A stretch of 7,770 bases of DNA. Origin: JBBAFB01 sp041655595 (GTDB lineage Bacteria > Bacillota > DULZ01). Below are positions 1 through 7,147 of the stretch, one piece after another. Where the stretch lies: NCBI GenBank assembly GCA_041655595.1, contig JBBAFB010000103.1, positions 1 to 7,770 of the forward strand. The letters are read 5' to 3'. The notes under the pieces were generated by a model. It worked only from the letters and a program-made list of their open reading frames with translations. It was not told the origin of the DNA and made no database searches. The translations under genes and the position numbers were made by a program. The first letter of the stretch is position 1; each line of letters starts with the position of its first letter.

Positions 1-1054
1 TGAGTAAGCGATTCATAATGGCCAGGCCCAGACCCTCGGTGGGGACTTCTTCAGCAAAAACTATATCCAAGGATTGCCGATCTGCGTACCTAAAGGAGTT
101 ATAGAGCTTATTGGCAATGGATGCAGGTTCTTCCCTAGAACCCAAAATCTGCAGCGAATCCGGTTTGAAACCCAATCCCTTAAAAAAGGTTCTATTTTTA
201 AAGGCAGTTTCTTCCGTTAAAATCAAACCAACTTTTTTACCCCGCCGCTTTTCCTTTTCTATCAAAAGGTTTAAAGCCTGCAGCTTATCCGATTTCAGGC
301 CCTTGATCACAACAATATCAGCCTGAGGTGCATAGTGGGTATACTTCATGCCCGGAGACCTGGGCACAGATCTCTGCCCCCGAAACTCCTCCAGCAAGAA
401 GGGATCCATATCAACCTTACCGATGATTAACTCAATGTCTTCCTTGCCAATCCCCCCCGGCCTAAGAATCATAGGGGGATCTACTGTTAAATCCAAAACG
501 GTGGATTCCAAACCGACTAAACAGGGCCCTCCATCTATAACCATATCTACCCCGCCCCGTAAATCCTTGAGCACATCCAGTCCTTTGGTGGGACTGGGTT
601 TCCCCGATAAGTTGGCACTGGGGGCAGCTATCGGCACCCTTGCTTTAGAGATGAGGGACAAGGCAACGGGGTGGGCAGGCATTCTGACGGCAACCGTGTC
701 CAAACCGGCAGTTACCAAAGGAGGCACCTTATCACTTTTTTTAAAAACCAAGGTTAAAGGCCCCGGCCAAAAAGCTGACATAAGAGCACCGGCCTTGAAG
801 GGAATCTCCGTCACCAGTTCTGCCAGCTCCTCTATATAGGCAATGTGTATTATCAGCGGGTTATCTGCGGGACGCCCTTTAGCCTCAAATATTTTAGCCA
901 CTGCGGCAACATTTAGTGCGTTAGCACCAAGGCCATATACAGTTTCAGTGGGGAAAGCCACTGTGCCGCCCCATCTTAAAATGCTGGCAGCTTTAACTAG
1001 GCAATCATTTTGTTCTTTTAGATTATCTATTTTGCAATATCTGGTTTTTTTCAT
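1..1054 (-). CDS. sua5: Threonylcarbamoyl-AMP synthase, Sua5/YwlC type (C-terminal end beyond window)
   Basis: Cytoplasmic enzyme that makes threonylcarbamoyl-adenylate from threonine, bicarbonate and ATP, the first step of t6A37 modification of ANN-decoding tRNAs. I translated the minus strand from the ATG at 1054-1052; the frame stays open for 351 codons and runs off the left edge, so the stop is not seen. The YrdC/TsaC domain fills about residues 12-205: FPTETVYGLG (34-43), KGRPADNPL (59-67), FWPGPLT (95-101), PSANLSGKPSPT (145-156), GLESTVLD (181-188) and RPGGI (198-202). The linker SPGMKYTHYAP (233-243) and a following Rossmann-like Sua5 domain (about 245 onward, ending near GLGLAIMNRLL) distinguish Sua5 from the short TsaC form. 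Full-length Sua5 proteins are about 340-350 residues, so only a few residues are missing. A GGGGTG ribosome site lies just upstream. It follows the mrp operon on the same strand but is separated by a terminator and has its own promoter candidate. Family call is secure. Confidence 0.95.
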   Translation of the reverse strand, partial: MKKTRYCKIDNLKEQNDCLVKAASILRWGGTVAFPTETVYGLGANALNVAAVAKIFEAKGRPADNPLIIHIAYIEELAELVTEIPFKAGALMSAFWPGPLTLVFKKSDKVPPLVTAGLDTVAVRMPAHPVALSLISKARVPIAAPSANLSGKPSPTKGLDVLKDLRGGVDMVIDGGPCLVGLESTVLDLTVDPPMILRPGGIGKEDIELIIGKVDMDPFLLEEFRGQRSVPRSPGMKYTHYAPQADIVVIKGLKSDKLQALNLLIEKEKRRGKKVGLILTEETAFKNRTFFKGLGFKPDSLQILGSREEPASIANKLYNSFRYADRQSLDIVFAEEVPTEGLGLAIMNRLL

Positions 1055-1083
1055 ACTACACCCCGTTTCTATAGGTTGAAAAT

Positions 1084-1092
1084 AGTATAGCA
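1084..1092 (-). promoter_or_regulatory. Candidate extended -10 promoter of sua5
   Basis: Read on the minus strand, positions 1092-1084 give TGCTATACT, an extended -10 (TGn plus TATACT, five of six matches to TATAAT). It lies 30 bases upstream of the sua5 start codon and downstream of the mrp terminator. No good -35 box is visible at the usual distance, which is typical of extended -10 promoters. Inference from sequence only. Confidence 0.5.
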
Positions 1093-1149
1093 CAAGTGGA
1101 AAGGTAAAAACCAGAGCAAAAGCTGAAAGCTGGAAGCGATGACCAAGGA

Positions 1150-1179
1150 CCGTTCATGGTGGTGTGGGCGGCATGTAGC
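1150..1179 (+). repeat. Dispersed intergenic repeat core, copy 1
   Basis: This 30-base segment matches the minus strand of 7473-7444 at 25 of 30 positions, with the 15-base block GTGGTGTGGGCGGCA identical and all five differences being transitions. It lies between mrpG and sua5, in the opposite orientation to the copy upstream of mrpA. Similarity fades after it (AAATTTCAAGT here against CAATTTTGAACT there). No coding frame is plausible across it. Most likely one member of a genome-wide intergenic repeat family; the identity of that family is not known to me. Confidence 0.6.
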
Positions 1180-1220
1180 AAATTTCAAGTGCAGACAGGA
1201 GTTTTCTCCAAATGAATAAA

Positions 1221-1258
1221 TGTAAAACAAGCGATTGCCCTTGTTTAGCAACCGCTTG
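1221..1258 (-). terminator. Rho-independent terminator after mrpG
   Basis: On the minus strand an 11-bp stem, CAAGCGGTTGC (1258-1248) with GCAATCGCTTG (1238-1228), contains one G-U wobble and closes a 9-nt loop. It is followed directly by TTTTACA (1227-1221). It lies about 80 bases past the mrpG stop and before the sua5 promoter candidate, so it should end the mrp transcript. The plus-strand side has no T-run, so the terminator is one-directional. Confidence 0.75.
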
Positions 1259-1271
1259 ATTATCACACTAA

Positions 1272-1317
1272 CCGCTTTTTTCTACATTCCACCTTCTACT
1301 TTCCGCTTTCCACCTTT
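1272..1317. repeat. Pyrimidine-rich repeat module (plus strand) after mrpG
   Basis: The plus strand is nearly all C and T over 46 bases. TTCCACCTT occurs twice, at 1287-1295 and 1308-1316 (21-base period). CCTTCTACTTTCCG at 1292-1305 recurs as CCTTCTTGCTTTCCG on the minus strand at 7379-7365, differing only by A against TG. It would be transcribed as the purine-rich strand in the 3' end of the mrp message, before the terminator. Function unknown. Confidence 0.5.
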
Positions 1318-1340
1318 ACAGACAAATGTTTCCCCGCTTC

Positions 1341-1682
1341 CTAATCCCGAGGGGGAACATAATCGGCCATTTCATCTACTGCCTTGCCCTCATGTTGTTT
1401 GATGCCGATAAAATAAGCAGCTCTGGTGAGCATATGGGCGCCGATAGGACCAGTAAAGAATATAAACAGGGCAACTAATAGTAGGCTAATGGGCAGGCTG
1501 CCGTCCCGGGCCGTAAAATAAACTATGGCCGCCAGTGTAACGGATAGTAACCCCAAGGTGGAACTTAAACCGGAGGCATGGGCACGGCAATAAGCATCGG
1601 GCAGACGCAAAACTCCGACGGCAGCTGTCACTATAAACAAAACTCCTATTAAAATTAGGATACTAACTGCGATCTCGATCAA
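1341..1682 (-). CDS. mrpG: Mrp cation/proton antiporter subunit MrpG (TTG start)
   Basis: Small membrane subunit of the Mrp antiporter (MnhG/PhaG family), needed for assembly or activity of the complex. I chose the TTG at 1682-1680: it gives MIEIAVSILILIG, the usual MrpG beginning, and has AAAGGGTG six bases upstream; the frame itself is open to 1730, but the extra residues (MWAPPDLPNS...) are not family-like. The 113-residue product has membrane segments near 3-24, 40-57 and 63-80, with family motifs LRLPDAYCRAHA (25-36) and TGPIGAHMLTRAAY (77-90). It is slightly shorter than the Bacillus protein (about 124 residues). The start overlaps the end of mrpF by 20 bases, so translation is probably coupled. 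It is the last gene of the operon; a terminator follows. Confidence 0.92.
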   Translation of the reverse strand: MIEIAVSILILIGVLFIVTAAVGVLRLPDAYCRAHASGLSSTLGLLSVTLAAIVYFTARDGSLPISLLLVALFIFFTGPIGAHMLTRAAYFIGIKQHEGKAVDEMADYVPPRD

Positions 1683-1941
1683 TGATAACACCCTTTGCAA
1701 TGAATTTGGCAAATCCGGTGGTGCCCACAAAACTTAAAATGGCAATGGAAATGACGGCATCCATATAGATGCGGGTTTCCCCCTTAATGCCTAATAAAAG
1801 AATAATAGCTACCACATGCATCATTAAGGTATCCACCCCAACTGCCCGATCAGGGATGGTGGGACCTTTAACCACCCGGTAGAAGCATAAGAGTGCACCA
1901 AAACCCAATAGGGTAAGGGCGATATTAACTACTAATTCCAT
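1663..1941 (-). CDS. mrpF: Mrp cation/proton antiporter subunit MrpF
   Basis: Small membrane subunit (MnhF/PhaF family) of the antiporter complex; in Bacillus it has been linked to Na+ and cholate resistance. The 92-residue product has three predicted membrane helices (about 3-21, 36-53, 58-80). The family signature KGPTIPDRAVGVDTL (25-39), with Asp31 and Arg32, is intact. The ATG at 1941-1939 shares one base with the TAA stop of mrpE (TAATG) and has a strong GGAGGTG site eight bases upstream, inside the end of mrpE. The 3' end overlaps mrpG. Length agrees with the family (about 94 in Bacillus). Confidence 0.95.
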   Translation of the reverse strand: MELVVNIALTLLGFGALLCFYRVVKGPTIPDRAVGVDTLMMHVVAIILLLGIKGETRIYMDAVISIAILSFVGTTGFAKFIAKGVIIDRDRS

Positions 1942-2426
1942 TATTCAAACACCTCCAGCACTCTTTTTTCAAAGGAGGTCTTAATTCCTTCAACCACACC
2001 CCGGGGGTCATCCGCTTCCAGGGCATGTATAAATAAGGTTTTGCGATCGGGGGTAACTTCAACGGAAATAGTACCGGGAGTTAGGGTTATTAAGTTAGCC
2101 AAAACAGTAATTCCCCAATCTGTTTTTACCTCCAAGGGATAGGCTATGATCCCGGAAGGAGGGCTTGTTTCACCTTTGACCACTACCTTAAAAACTGCCC
2201 AATTAGCTTTCAGCAACTCTATCAAAAATACTATTGCTAAATCTATAAATCCTAGAATTTTTTTGGTATAGATCTTTCCCGGCGGAATAAGGGGAAAAAG
2301 CAGTAAAATACCTGCACCCAAAATGTATCCCCAAACCAAATTCACCAGATTAATCTCTCCCTTGAGAAGAATCCAGACCATGGCCACAAACAAATTAAAA
2401 ACAAGGCTCGCTCGCAAGGTTAACAC
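1941..2426 (-). CDS. mrpE: Mrp cation/proton antiporter subunit MrpE
   Basis: Accessory membrane subunit (MnhE/PhaE family), thought to help assemble the MrpA-D core. The 161-residue product has hydrophobic segments near 8-21, 27-48 and 57-72, then a soluble C-terminal domain with the family motifs NLITLTPGT (111-119) and LFIHAL (131-136). Bacillus MrpE is about 158 residues and ends in a similar SFEK helix. The start is uncertain. GTG at 2426-2424 has AGGA six bases upstream. TTG at 2417-2415 has the stronger GAGGTG (2429-2424) six bases upstream, and would remove three residues. The gene begins 20 bases after the mrpD stop and its stop touches the mrpF start. Confidence 0.95.
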   Translation of the reverse strand: MLTLRASLVFNLFVAMVWILLKGEINLVNLVWGYILGAGILLLFPLIPPGKIYTKKILGFIDLAIVFLIELLKANWAVFKVVVKGETSPPSGIIAYPLEVKTDWGITVLANLITLTPGTISVEVTPDRKTLFIHALEADDPRGVVEGIKTSFEKRVLEVFE

Positions 2427-2446
2427 CTCGATTCCTGAAATGAGTT

Positions 2447-3934
2447 CTAAATAGACAGAACTGCTTTAATATAAATTTGGGGATTCATTAACTGATCCGC
2501 CGCAACTGTAATATATTTTAAGAAGAACTGTGCATTAAGACCGATCACAATGGTTAAAACCATTAAAATTGCCGCTGGCGGCAGAAGCTTCCAATAAGCC
2601 TTGCCCCTTAGGGGTGTAACTCCCTCGGGGGTAGTACCCCAAAAGGCAAACCTCCAAATCTTCATCATGGAGAACAAGGTCAAGAAACTAACTATCAAGC
2701 TGACAAAAACAATTCCCCAACGCTCTACCTCCATTCCGGCCTGAATAAGGACGAGCTTACTGAAGAACCCGCTAAAAGGGGGCACCCCGGCTAAGGATAA
2801 ACCCAGGATCAAAAAGATCCAGGCCAAGGCGGGATTAGTTTTAGCCATACCGCCTAGCTTCCTTAAATCCGTAGTACCTAAGACCTCGGAGGCCACACCT
2901 GCTGTTAGGAAAAGGCCCGACTTAACTAAAATGTGGTGAATAATATAGAAGATGGCCCCTACCATGGCCCAGGGGGTAAAAATACCCAAACCCATCACCA
3001 TATAACCTACCTGGCTAATGATATGGTAGGCTAAAATTCTTTTGAAATCCATTTGGGATAGTGCACCCAAAACCCCTAAAAACATGGTGAAGCCCGCCAA
3101 AAGTAAAATCATATAATGGGTGAAACCAGCATCATAATTAAAAATCAAGGTAAAAACTCTAATGGTGGCATAAATACCCACCTTGGTCAATAGGGCACCA
3201 AAGAGAGCCGCGATGGCAGCAGGAGGTGCAAAGTAAGAACGAGGCAGCCAGAAGTACATAGGAAACAAGGCTCCCTTCATCCCAAAGACCACCAAGAAGG
3301 TCATGCCCACTGCCGTTAGTAAACCTTTTTCCGGAGCCTCGGCCACCTTAACCGCAATATCCGCCATATTTAAGGTGCCTACCACAGAGTAGAGGACTGC
3401 TACGGCAATTAAAAAGACTACACCGGAGATCATATTTAAAATTATATACTTAAAGCCTTCCTGCAATTGATAGGGCTCTCCGCCCAAAACCAACAAAGCA
3501 TAGGAGGAAAGTAATAAAATCTCGAAAAAGACAAATAAGTTAAAAATATCTCCTGTCATAAAGGCCCCATTGATGCCCATGATCTGCAAAGCAAAAAGGG
3601 TGTAGTAAAAATGGCTTTCCCGGCCCTTATCAATAGTCAGGAAAGAATAATAGAGAGTTACAAAAGCTACGATAGCCGCCAAAACTACCATAATTGCCCC
3701 AAAAACGTCCGCCGCCAACACAATGGAAAAGGGAGCCGGAAAAGCACCTACCGGGAGTACAATCATCCCATTCAGATAAGTTTCCTGCAAAATTACAAAA
3801 GCAATAATTAGATTAATAGTTGCGCCCAGTCCTGCGACGATTTTCTGCCATTTGAGGGATTTGTAAAAGAAAATGGTGATAATCCCTACCAGCATGGGGA
3901 TGACAACCGGCATTGCAATAATATTACTATTCAT
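2447..3934 (-). CDS. mrpD: Mrp cation/proton antiporter subunit MrpD (complex-I-like)
   Basis: One of the two large antiporter subunits, related to complex I NuoL/M/N, carrying a proton/cation path through the membrane. The 495-residue product (Bacillus about 493) is highly hydrophobic, with about 14 predicted helices and a Proton_antipo_M core (about 127-410). Key charged residues are present: Glu138 in FNLFVFFEILLLSSYALL, Lys220 in GMKGALFPMYFWLPRSY, Lys251 in LLTKVGIY, Lys338 in HHILVKSGLF and Lys393 in PPFSGFFSK. The start is ATG 3934-3932, with AAGGGG eight bases upstream; it overlaps the mrpC stop by eight bases. LTKVGIY and FPMYFWLP suit MrpD rather than MrpA, as do the size and position after mrpC. 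No truncation or frame break is seen. Confidence 0.96.
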   Translation of the reverse strand: MNSNIIAMPVVIPMLVGIITIFFYKSLKWQKIVAGLGATINLIIAFVILQETYLNGMIVLPVGAFPAPFSIVLAADVFGAIMVVLAAIVAFVTLYYSFLTIDKGRESHFYYTLFALQIMGINGAFMTGDIFNLFVFFEILLLSSYALLVLGGEPYQLQEGFKYIILNMISGVVFLIAVAVLYSVVGTLNMADIAVKVAEAPEKGLLTAVGMTFLVVFGMKGALFPMYFWLPRSYFAPPAAIAALFGALLTKVGIYATIRVFTLIFNYDAGFTHYMILLLAGFTMFLGVLGALSQMDFKRILAYHIISQVGYMVMGLGIFTPWAMVGAIFYIIHHILVKSGLFLTAGVASEVLGTTDLRKLGGMAKTNPALAWIFLILGLSLAGVPPFSGFFSKLVLIQAGMEVERWGIVFVSLIVSFLTLFSMMKIWRFAFWGTTPEGVTPLRGKAYWKLLPPAAILMVLTIVIGLNAQFFLKYITVAADQLMNPQIYIKAVLSI

Positions 3935-4274
3935 CTTCCACGCCCCTTAAGTCACTTAAGTCTACGGAGCCCAGCTCCTGATAAGCCCGATAAGCCATGG
4001 CAATCAAAAAGGCGGAAGTCCCAAAACTGATTACAATGGCAGTCAGGATTAATGCTTGGGGAACAGGATCCGTAAAAGAGGTAATAATGCTGCCATCTGT
4101 GGGAATAAAGGGGGCGGCACCTCTTTTTAATCTTCCTGAAGTTAAAAGCATTAAGTTAGCTCCATGAGTGATGAGGGCAGAACCTAAGACCACTCTCATC
4201 ATGTTGCGGGATAATAACAAATAAATTCCTAAGGCAAAGAGGATACCTACTACAATTGACATCAAAAGTTCCAT
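3927..4274 (-). CDS. mrpC: Mrp cation/proton antiporter subunit MrpC (NuoK-like)
   Basis: Small membrane subunit related to complex I NuoK, placed between MrpA and MrpD in the complex. The 115-residue product (Bacillus about 113) has three predicted helices (about 4-22, 26-46, 72-94). Family motifs HGANLMLL (37-44) and DPVPQALILTAIVI (69-82) are intact. The C-terminal tail is acidic (VDLSDLRGVEDE). The start is ATG 4274-4272, two bases after the mrpB stop, with GGAGGGG upstream inside the end of mrpB. The last eight bases overlap mrpD. The codons for the DLSDL segment create a 15-base palindrome just before mrpD (see findings). Confidence 0.95.
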   Translation of the reverse strand: MELLMSIVVGILFALGIYLLLSRNMMRVVLGSALITHGANLMLLTSGRLKRGAAPFIPTDGSIITSFTDPVPQALILTAIVISFGTSAFLIAMAYRAYQELGSVDLSDLRGVEDE

Positions 4275-4276
4275 GG

Positions 4277-4705
4277 TTATTCGGTCCCCTCCTCTCCCAC
4301 TGCAGTAATAATGGTGATGGTCCCACCGACAACAACTAAATAAACCCCCAGATCAAAAACAAAGGCAGTGGTCAGCTCCAGGGAACCGAAAAAGGGCAGT
4401 AGCACATGGGTGAAGCTATGATCCATAAAAAGACCATAAGCCAGCATGGTTCCCAGGCCGGTACCCACCGCACATAACAAGCCTAAAGCAACAAGAATTT
4501 TGCCATCGAAGGGCAAGGCCTTCCTGACCATTTCCAAGTTAAAGGCTAAATACTGAATTACAATAGCCGCCGAAGCCATTAATCCGCCGATAAAGCCACC
4601 CCCGGGCTCATTGTGGCCCCTCCCTAAAAAGAAAAGGGAAAACAGCAACACCACGTAGAGGGCTTGTCTGGCAATGGTGCGAAAAATTATACTGTCCATT
4701 CTCAT
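4277..4705 (-). CDS. mrpB: Mrp cation/proton antiporter subunit MrpB
   Basis: Membrane subunit of the MnhB family. The 142-residue product (Bacillus about 143) has four predicted helices (about 11-28, 36-54, 70-91, 112-136). The hallmark GHNEPGGGFIGGL sits at 30-42 and ELTTAFVFDLGVYL at 110-123. MrpB is separate here, not fused to the end of MrpA as in some Gram-negative (group 2) operons, so this is the seven-gene group 1 layout. The ATG at 4705-4703 overlaps the mrpA TGA stop (ATGA) and has CGGGG about nine bases upstream. A second in-frame ATG at 4699-4697 is possible but lacks as good a ribosome site. Confidence 0.95.
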   Translation of the reverse strand: MRMDSIIFRTIARQALYVVLLFSLFFLGRGHNEPGGGFIGGLMASAAIVIQYLAFNLEMVRKALPFDGKILVALGLLCAVGTGLGTMLAYGLFMDHSFTHVLLPFFGSLELTTAFVFDLGVYLVVVGGTITIITAVGEEGTE

Positions 4706-7035
4706 TCGGCATTACCCCGCTTTCCGGGACGTAGTTTAATCAATGCGTAAACAGCCAGAGAAGCAATCGCTATCACAGTGATTTCTCCCATGGTATCAAA
4801 ACCCCGGAAGTCTACCAAGACCACGTTAACCACGTTATGACCGCCTCCCAGGGGAAGGGATTGTTCCAAATAATAGTTGGCTATCGGCTCATAAAATCTG
4901 GAAGCATTGCCTGACAGCATCATCAAGGTAATTAAAAGTCCGCTGGCCCCGGCAACCACCATATTAATATATTTCTGTGATTTAGAAACCACTTCTTTTT
5001 TTAGCTCGGGTAAATGAGCAAAAGCCAGTAAAAATAGCACAGTGGAGACAGTCTCAACGATCAATTGGGTTAGGGCCAAATCCGGTGCCCTTAAATTGAC
5101 CCAAAAGAGGAACATAACCGCCCCTGCACTGGATAAGGATAAAATTGCCGCTAATCTGGTGGGCAACAGCACCACACCAAAGGCCGCCCCGATTAAAACC
5201 AAGGCTAAAATTATCTCATAGGGTCCTACCGGAGATAAATTTAAACCAGTTAAATTTAATCCGCCCCTGTAAAGCAAAGTACCGCCGATGGATAAAACAA
5301 ACCATAGCATAATAAAAACCAGGTAGTCCCTTAAAAAGCCGGTCATCTGCTTTGCTGTCAGCCAGGTTGCTGAATCATTTAACCAAATCAAAGATTTATC
5401 ATAAAGAACATTGAGATTAAAGCGGTGATTTTGAACTCCTTCTACAAAAGAAACAACTTTACGCTGGTTTTGGAATAACAAAAAGCCAACCACAATAACA
5501 GTAGCACTCATCAATAAAGGAATGCTGACTCCGTTCCAATTGACCATTTGCTCTCCTAAGCCGGGGCCCGCTGTTGCGGCAAAGGGCCCCACTGCCACTA
5601 ATTTACCGAAGATCCCCTCGGTTTTATGTGGGAAAAAGCCCACTAAAATATTGATGGAAGCCAAAATCATAGGAGGCCAAAGCATACCCCAGGCATCCCG
5701 TTGGGGGGTAATCCTGGTTTTTTTGGTTTTGCCTCCGAAAACATTAATGACCAACATCATGGAATATAAAAAGGTAAAAATACTGCCTAAGACCGCCATT
5801 AGAGGAAAGAGCCAAGCCACAACCGACATTTGATTTAAGGCCAGGCTGGCAGTAAAAAAGAGCTCCTTAGAATAAAAACCGCTTAATAGAGGTATGCCGG
5901 CCATAGAGAAGGCTGCAATCCCGATTACCATGGCGGTAACGGGCATATAATGCCTTAATCCGCCCAATTGACGGATATCCCTAGTGCCCGTTTCGTGATC
6001 TACAATGCCAACCACCATAAAGAGAGCGCCTTTAAAGGTGGAATGGTTGAAGATATGGAAAAAGGCGGCCGCTAAAGCCAGCTTTGTGGAAAAACCAAAC
6101 AAAGCGGTGATTAAGCCCAGTTGGCTAATGGTAGAAAAGGCCAAAAGAGCCTTTAGATCCGTTTGCCTTACTGCCATAAAGGAGCCGTAGCAAAGGGTAA
6201 ACAAGCCCACACCGGATACCAGCCAAAACCACTCCGAGGTACCCCCCAAGGCCGGGGTTAAACGTGCCAGCAAATACAAACCCGCTTTAACCATGGTAGC
6301 GGAGTGCAAGTAGGCGCTGACGGGGGTGGGAGCCTCCATGGCATTAGGTAGCCAAATGTGAAAAGGAAATTGGGTAGACTTAGTAAAAGCACCTAACAAA
6401 ATTAAAATTAAGGCCGGTAAATAATAAGCATGGCTTACAATTTGGCTGCTTGCGGCAACGATTTCTCTGATATTAAAGCTACCGCTGATTAGGTAAAGAA
6501 AAATGAAGCCTGCCAGCATTGATAAACCGCCGAAGACGGTGATCAGCATGGATTTCAAAGCTCCATAACGGGATTCCTCTTTATGGAACCAAAAACCGAT
6601 CAGCAAGAAGGAGGAAACACTGGTCAGTTCCCAAAAGACATACATTGCCAACAGGTTGCCGGTGGTAACCACACCTACCATAGATCCCATAAAAAGCAGT
6701 ATGAAATTATAAAAGTTAGCCAAATTTTCTTTTTCGCCTAAATAGGCTATGGAATATACAACTACAAAAAAGCCAATTCCGGTAATAATTAAGGCAAACA
6801 ATAAAGCCAAACCGTCAAGATAAATCGAAAAATCAATTCCCATTTGAGGAATCCATTGATAATCAATAACAACAGGATTTCCCGCTAATACTTGGGGCAA
6901 AAAACTAAGGAAGTATAAAAATAAAACAGCTGGTACAATTGCAACCGGGTAGCCTAGTTTACGTTTAAAGATAGGCGATAATAAAGGAACTATAAAGGCT
7001 GCAACAAAAGGTAGTAAAATTGCGAGTAAAAGCAT
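4702..7035 (-). CDS. mrpA: Mrp cation/proton antiporter subunit MrpA (NuoL-like)
   Basis: Largest subunit of the antiporter; a NuoL-like ion-translocating core joined to a C-terminal extension with NuoJ-like helices, where Na+ is thought to be handled. The 777-residue product (Bacillus about 801) carries a Proton_antipo_N region (about 60-110), a Proton_antipo_M core (about 125-400) and the MrpA C-terminal DUF4040 region (about 605-765). Key residues: Glu136 (VFWELTS), Lys219 (GAFTKSTQFPFHIWLP), Lys250 (SATMVKAG), Lys335 (HSTFKGALF), Lys390 (FYSKE), Glu661 (LTQLIVETVST), and Asp742, Arg744 and Glu751 in DFRGFDTMGEI. I chose the ATG at 7035-7033: AGAGGG lies six bases upstream and MLLLAILLPFVAAF is the usual beginning. 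The frame is open upstream to a GTG at 7083, but those 16 residues (FSLYLSYPVRKRG...) are polar, lack a ribosome site and are not family-like. First gene of the operon, so its leader probably governs the whole set. Confidence 0.96.
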   Translation of the reverse strand: MLLLAILLPFVAAFIVPLLSPIFKRKLGYPVAIVPAVLFLYFLSFLPQVLAGNPVVIDYQWIPQMGIDFSIYLDGLALLFALIITGIGFFVVVYSIAYLGEKENLANFYNFILLFMGSMVGVVTTGNLLAMYVFWELTSVSSFLLIGFWFHKEESRYGALKSMLITVFGGLSMLAGFIFLYLISGSFNIREIVAASSQIVSHAYYLPALILILLGAFTKSTQFPFHIWLPNAMEAPTPVSAYLHSATMVKAGLYLLARLTPALGGTSEWFWLVSGVGLFTLCYGSFMAVRQTDLKALLAFSTISQLGLITALFGFSTKLALAAAFFHIFNHSTFKGALFMVVGIVDHETGTRDIRQLGGLRHYMPVTAMVIGIAAFSMAGIPLLSGFYSKELFFTASLALNQMSVVAWLFPLMAVLGSIFTFLYSMMLVINVFGGKTKKTRITPQRDAWGMLWPPMILASINILVGFFPHKTEGIFGKLVAVGPFAATAGPGLGEQMVNWNGVSIPLLMSATVIVVGFLLFQNQRKVVSFVEGVQNHRFNLNVLYDKSLIWLNDSATWLTAKQMTGFLRDYLVFIMLWFVLSIGGTLLYRGGLNLTGLNLSPVGPYEIILALVLIGAAFGVVLLPTRLAAILSLSSAGAVMFLFWVNLRAPDLALTQLIVETVSTVLFLLAFAHLPELKKEVVSKSQKYINMVVAGASGLLITLMMLSGNASRFYEPIANYYLEQSLPLGGGHNVVNVVLVDFRGFDTMGEITVIAIASLAVYALIKLRPGKRGNAE

Positions 7036-7041
7036 CGACGA

Positions 7042-7092
7042 CCCTCTTTTCCGGACAGGATATGAGAGGTACAAGGAGAACACCTTGCCCGG
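7042..7092 (-). promoter_or_regulatory. mrpA: Possible ribosome-site hairpin switch before mrpA
   Basis: On the minus strand CCGGGCA (7092-7086) can pair with TGTCCGG (7057-7051, one G-U). CAAGG (7087-7083) with CCTTG (7076-7072) makes an inner hairpin with a 6-nt loop, sharing two bases with the outer arm. This form leaves the Shine-Dalgarno AGAGGG (7047-7042) free. Alternatively CCTCT (7069-7065) can pair with AGAGG (7047-7043) and hide it. The two forms interlock, so they probably exclude each other. Pairing is seen in the sequence; regulation is inference. Confidence 0.3.
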
Positions 7093-7131
7093 TCATATAC
7101 AACAGTTAAATAAGTTTTTTTACCAGTGGTC

Positions 7132-7147
7132 ACAAAACAGGTTTTGT
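7132..7147. promoter_or_regulatory. Perfect inverted repeat, candidate operator in the mrp leader
   Basis: ACAAAAC and GTTTTGT form a perfect 7-bp inverted repeat around AG (plus strand). A second small palindrome, ACCAGTGGT, lies next to it at 7122-7130. The site is about 85-115 bases upstream of the mrpA start, downstream of the main promoter candidate and at the start region of the weaker one. The form suits a dimeric repressor or activator, but I do not recognise the regulator. Confidence 0.35.

Noticed and set aside
111..1079. Three plus-strand open frames (111-326, 348-839, 843-1079)
   Set aside because: They are antisense to the minus-strand sua5 frame, which is continuous and carries all Sua5 motifs.
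1069..1266. Minus-strand 65-residue open frame between mrpG and sua5
   Set aside because: It spans the mrp terminator, a dispersed repeat core and the sua5 promoter; its composition is not protein-like and no ribosome site supports it.
3611..3811. Plus-strand open frame within mrpD
   Set aside because: Antisense shadow of a clear mrpD coding region.
5522..6190. Plus-strand open frames 5522-5833 and 6005-6190
   Set aside because: Antisense shadows inside mrpA, whose motifs are intact throughout.
7036..7083. Longer MrpA starting at GTG 7083
   Set aside because: The extra 16 residues are not family-like, no ribosome site precedes the GTG, and the segment forms the hairpin ahead of the better ATG.
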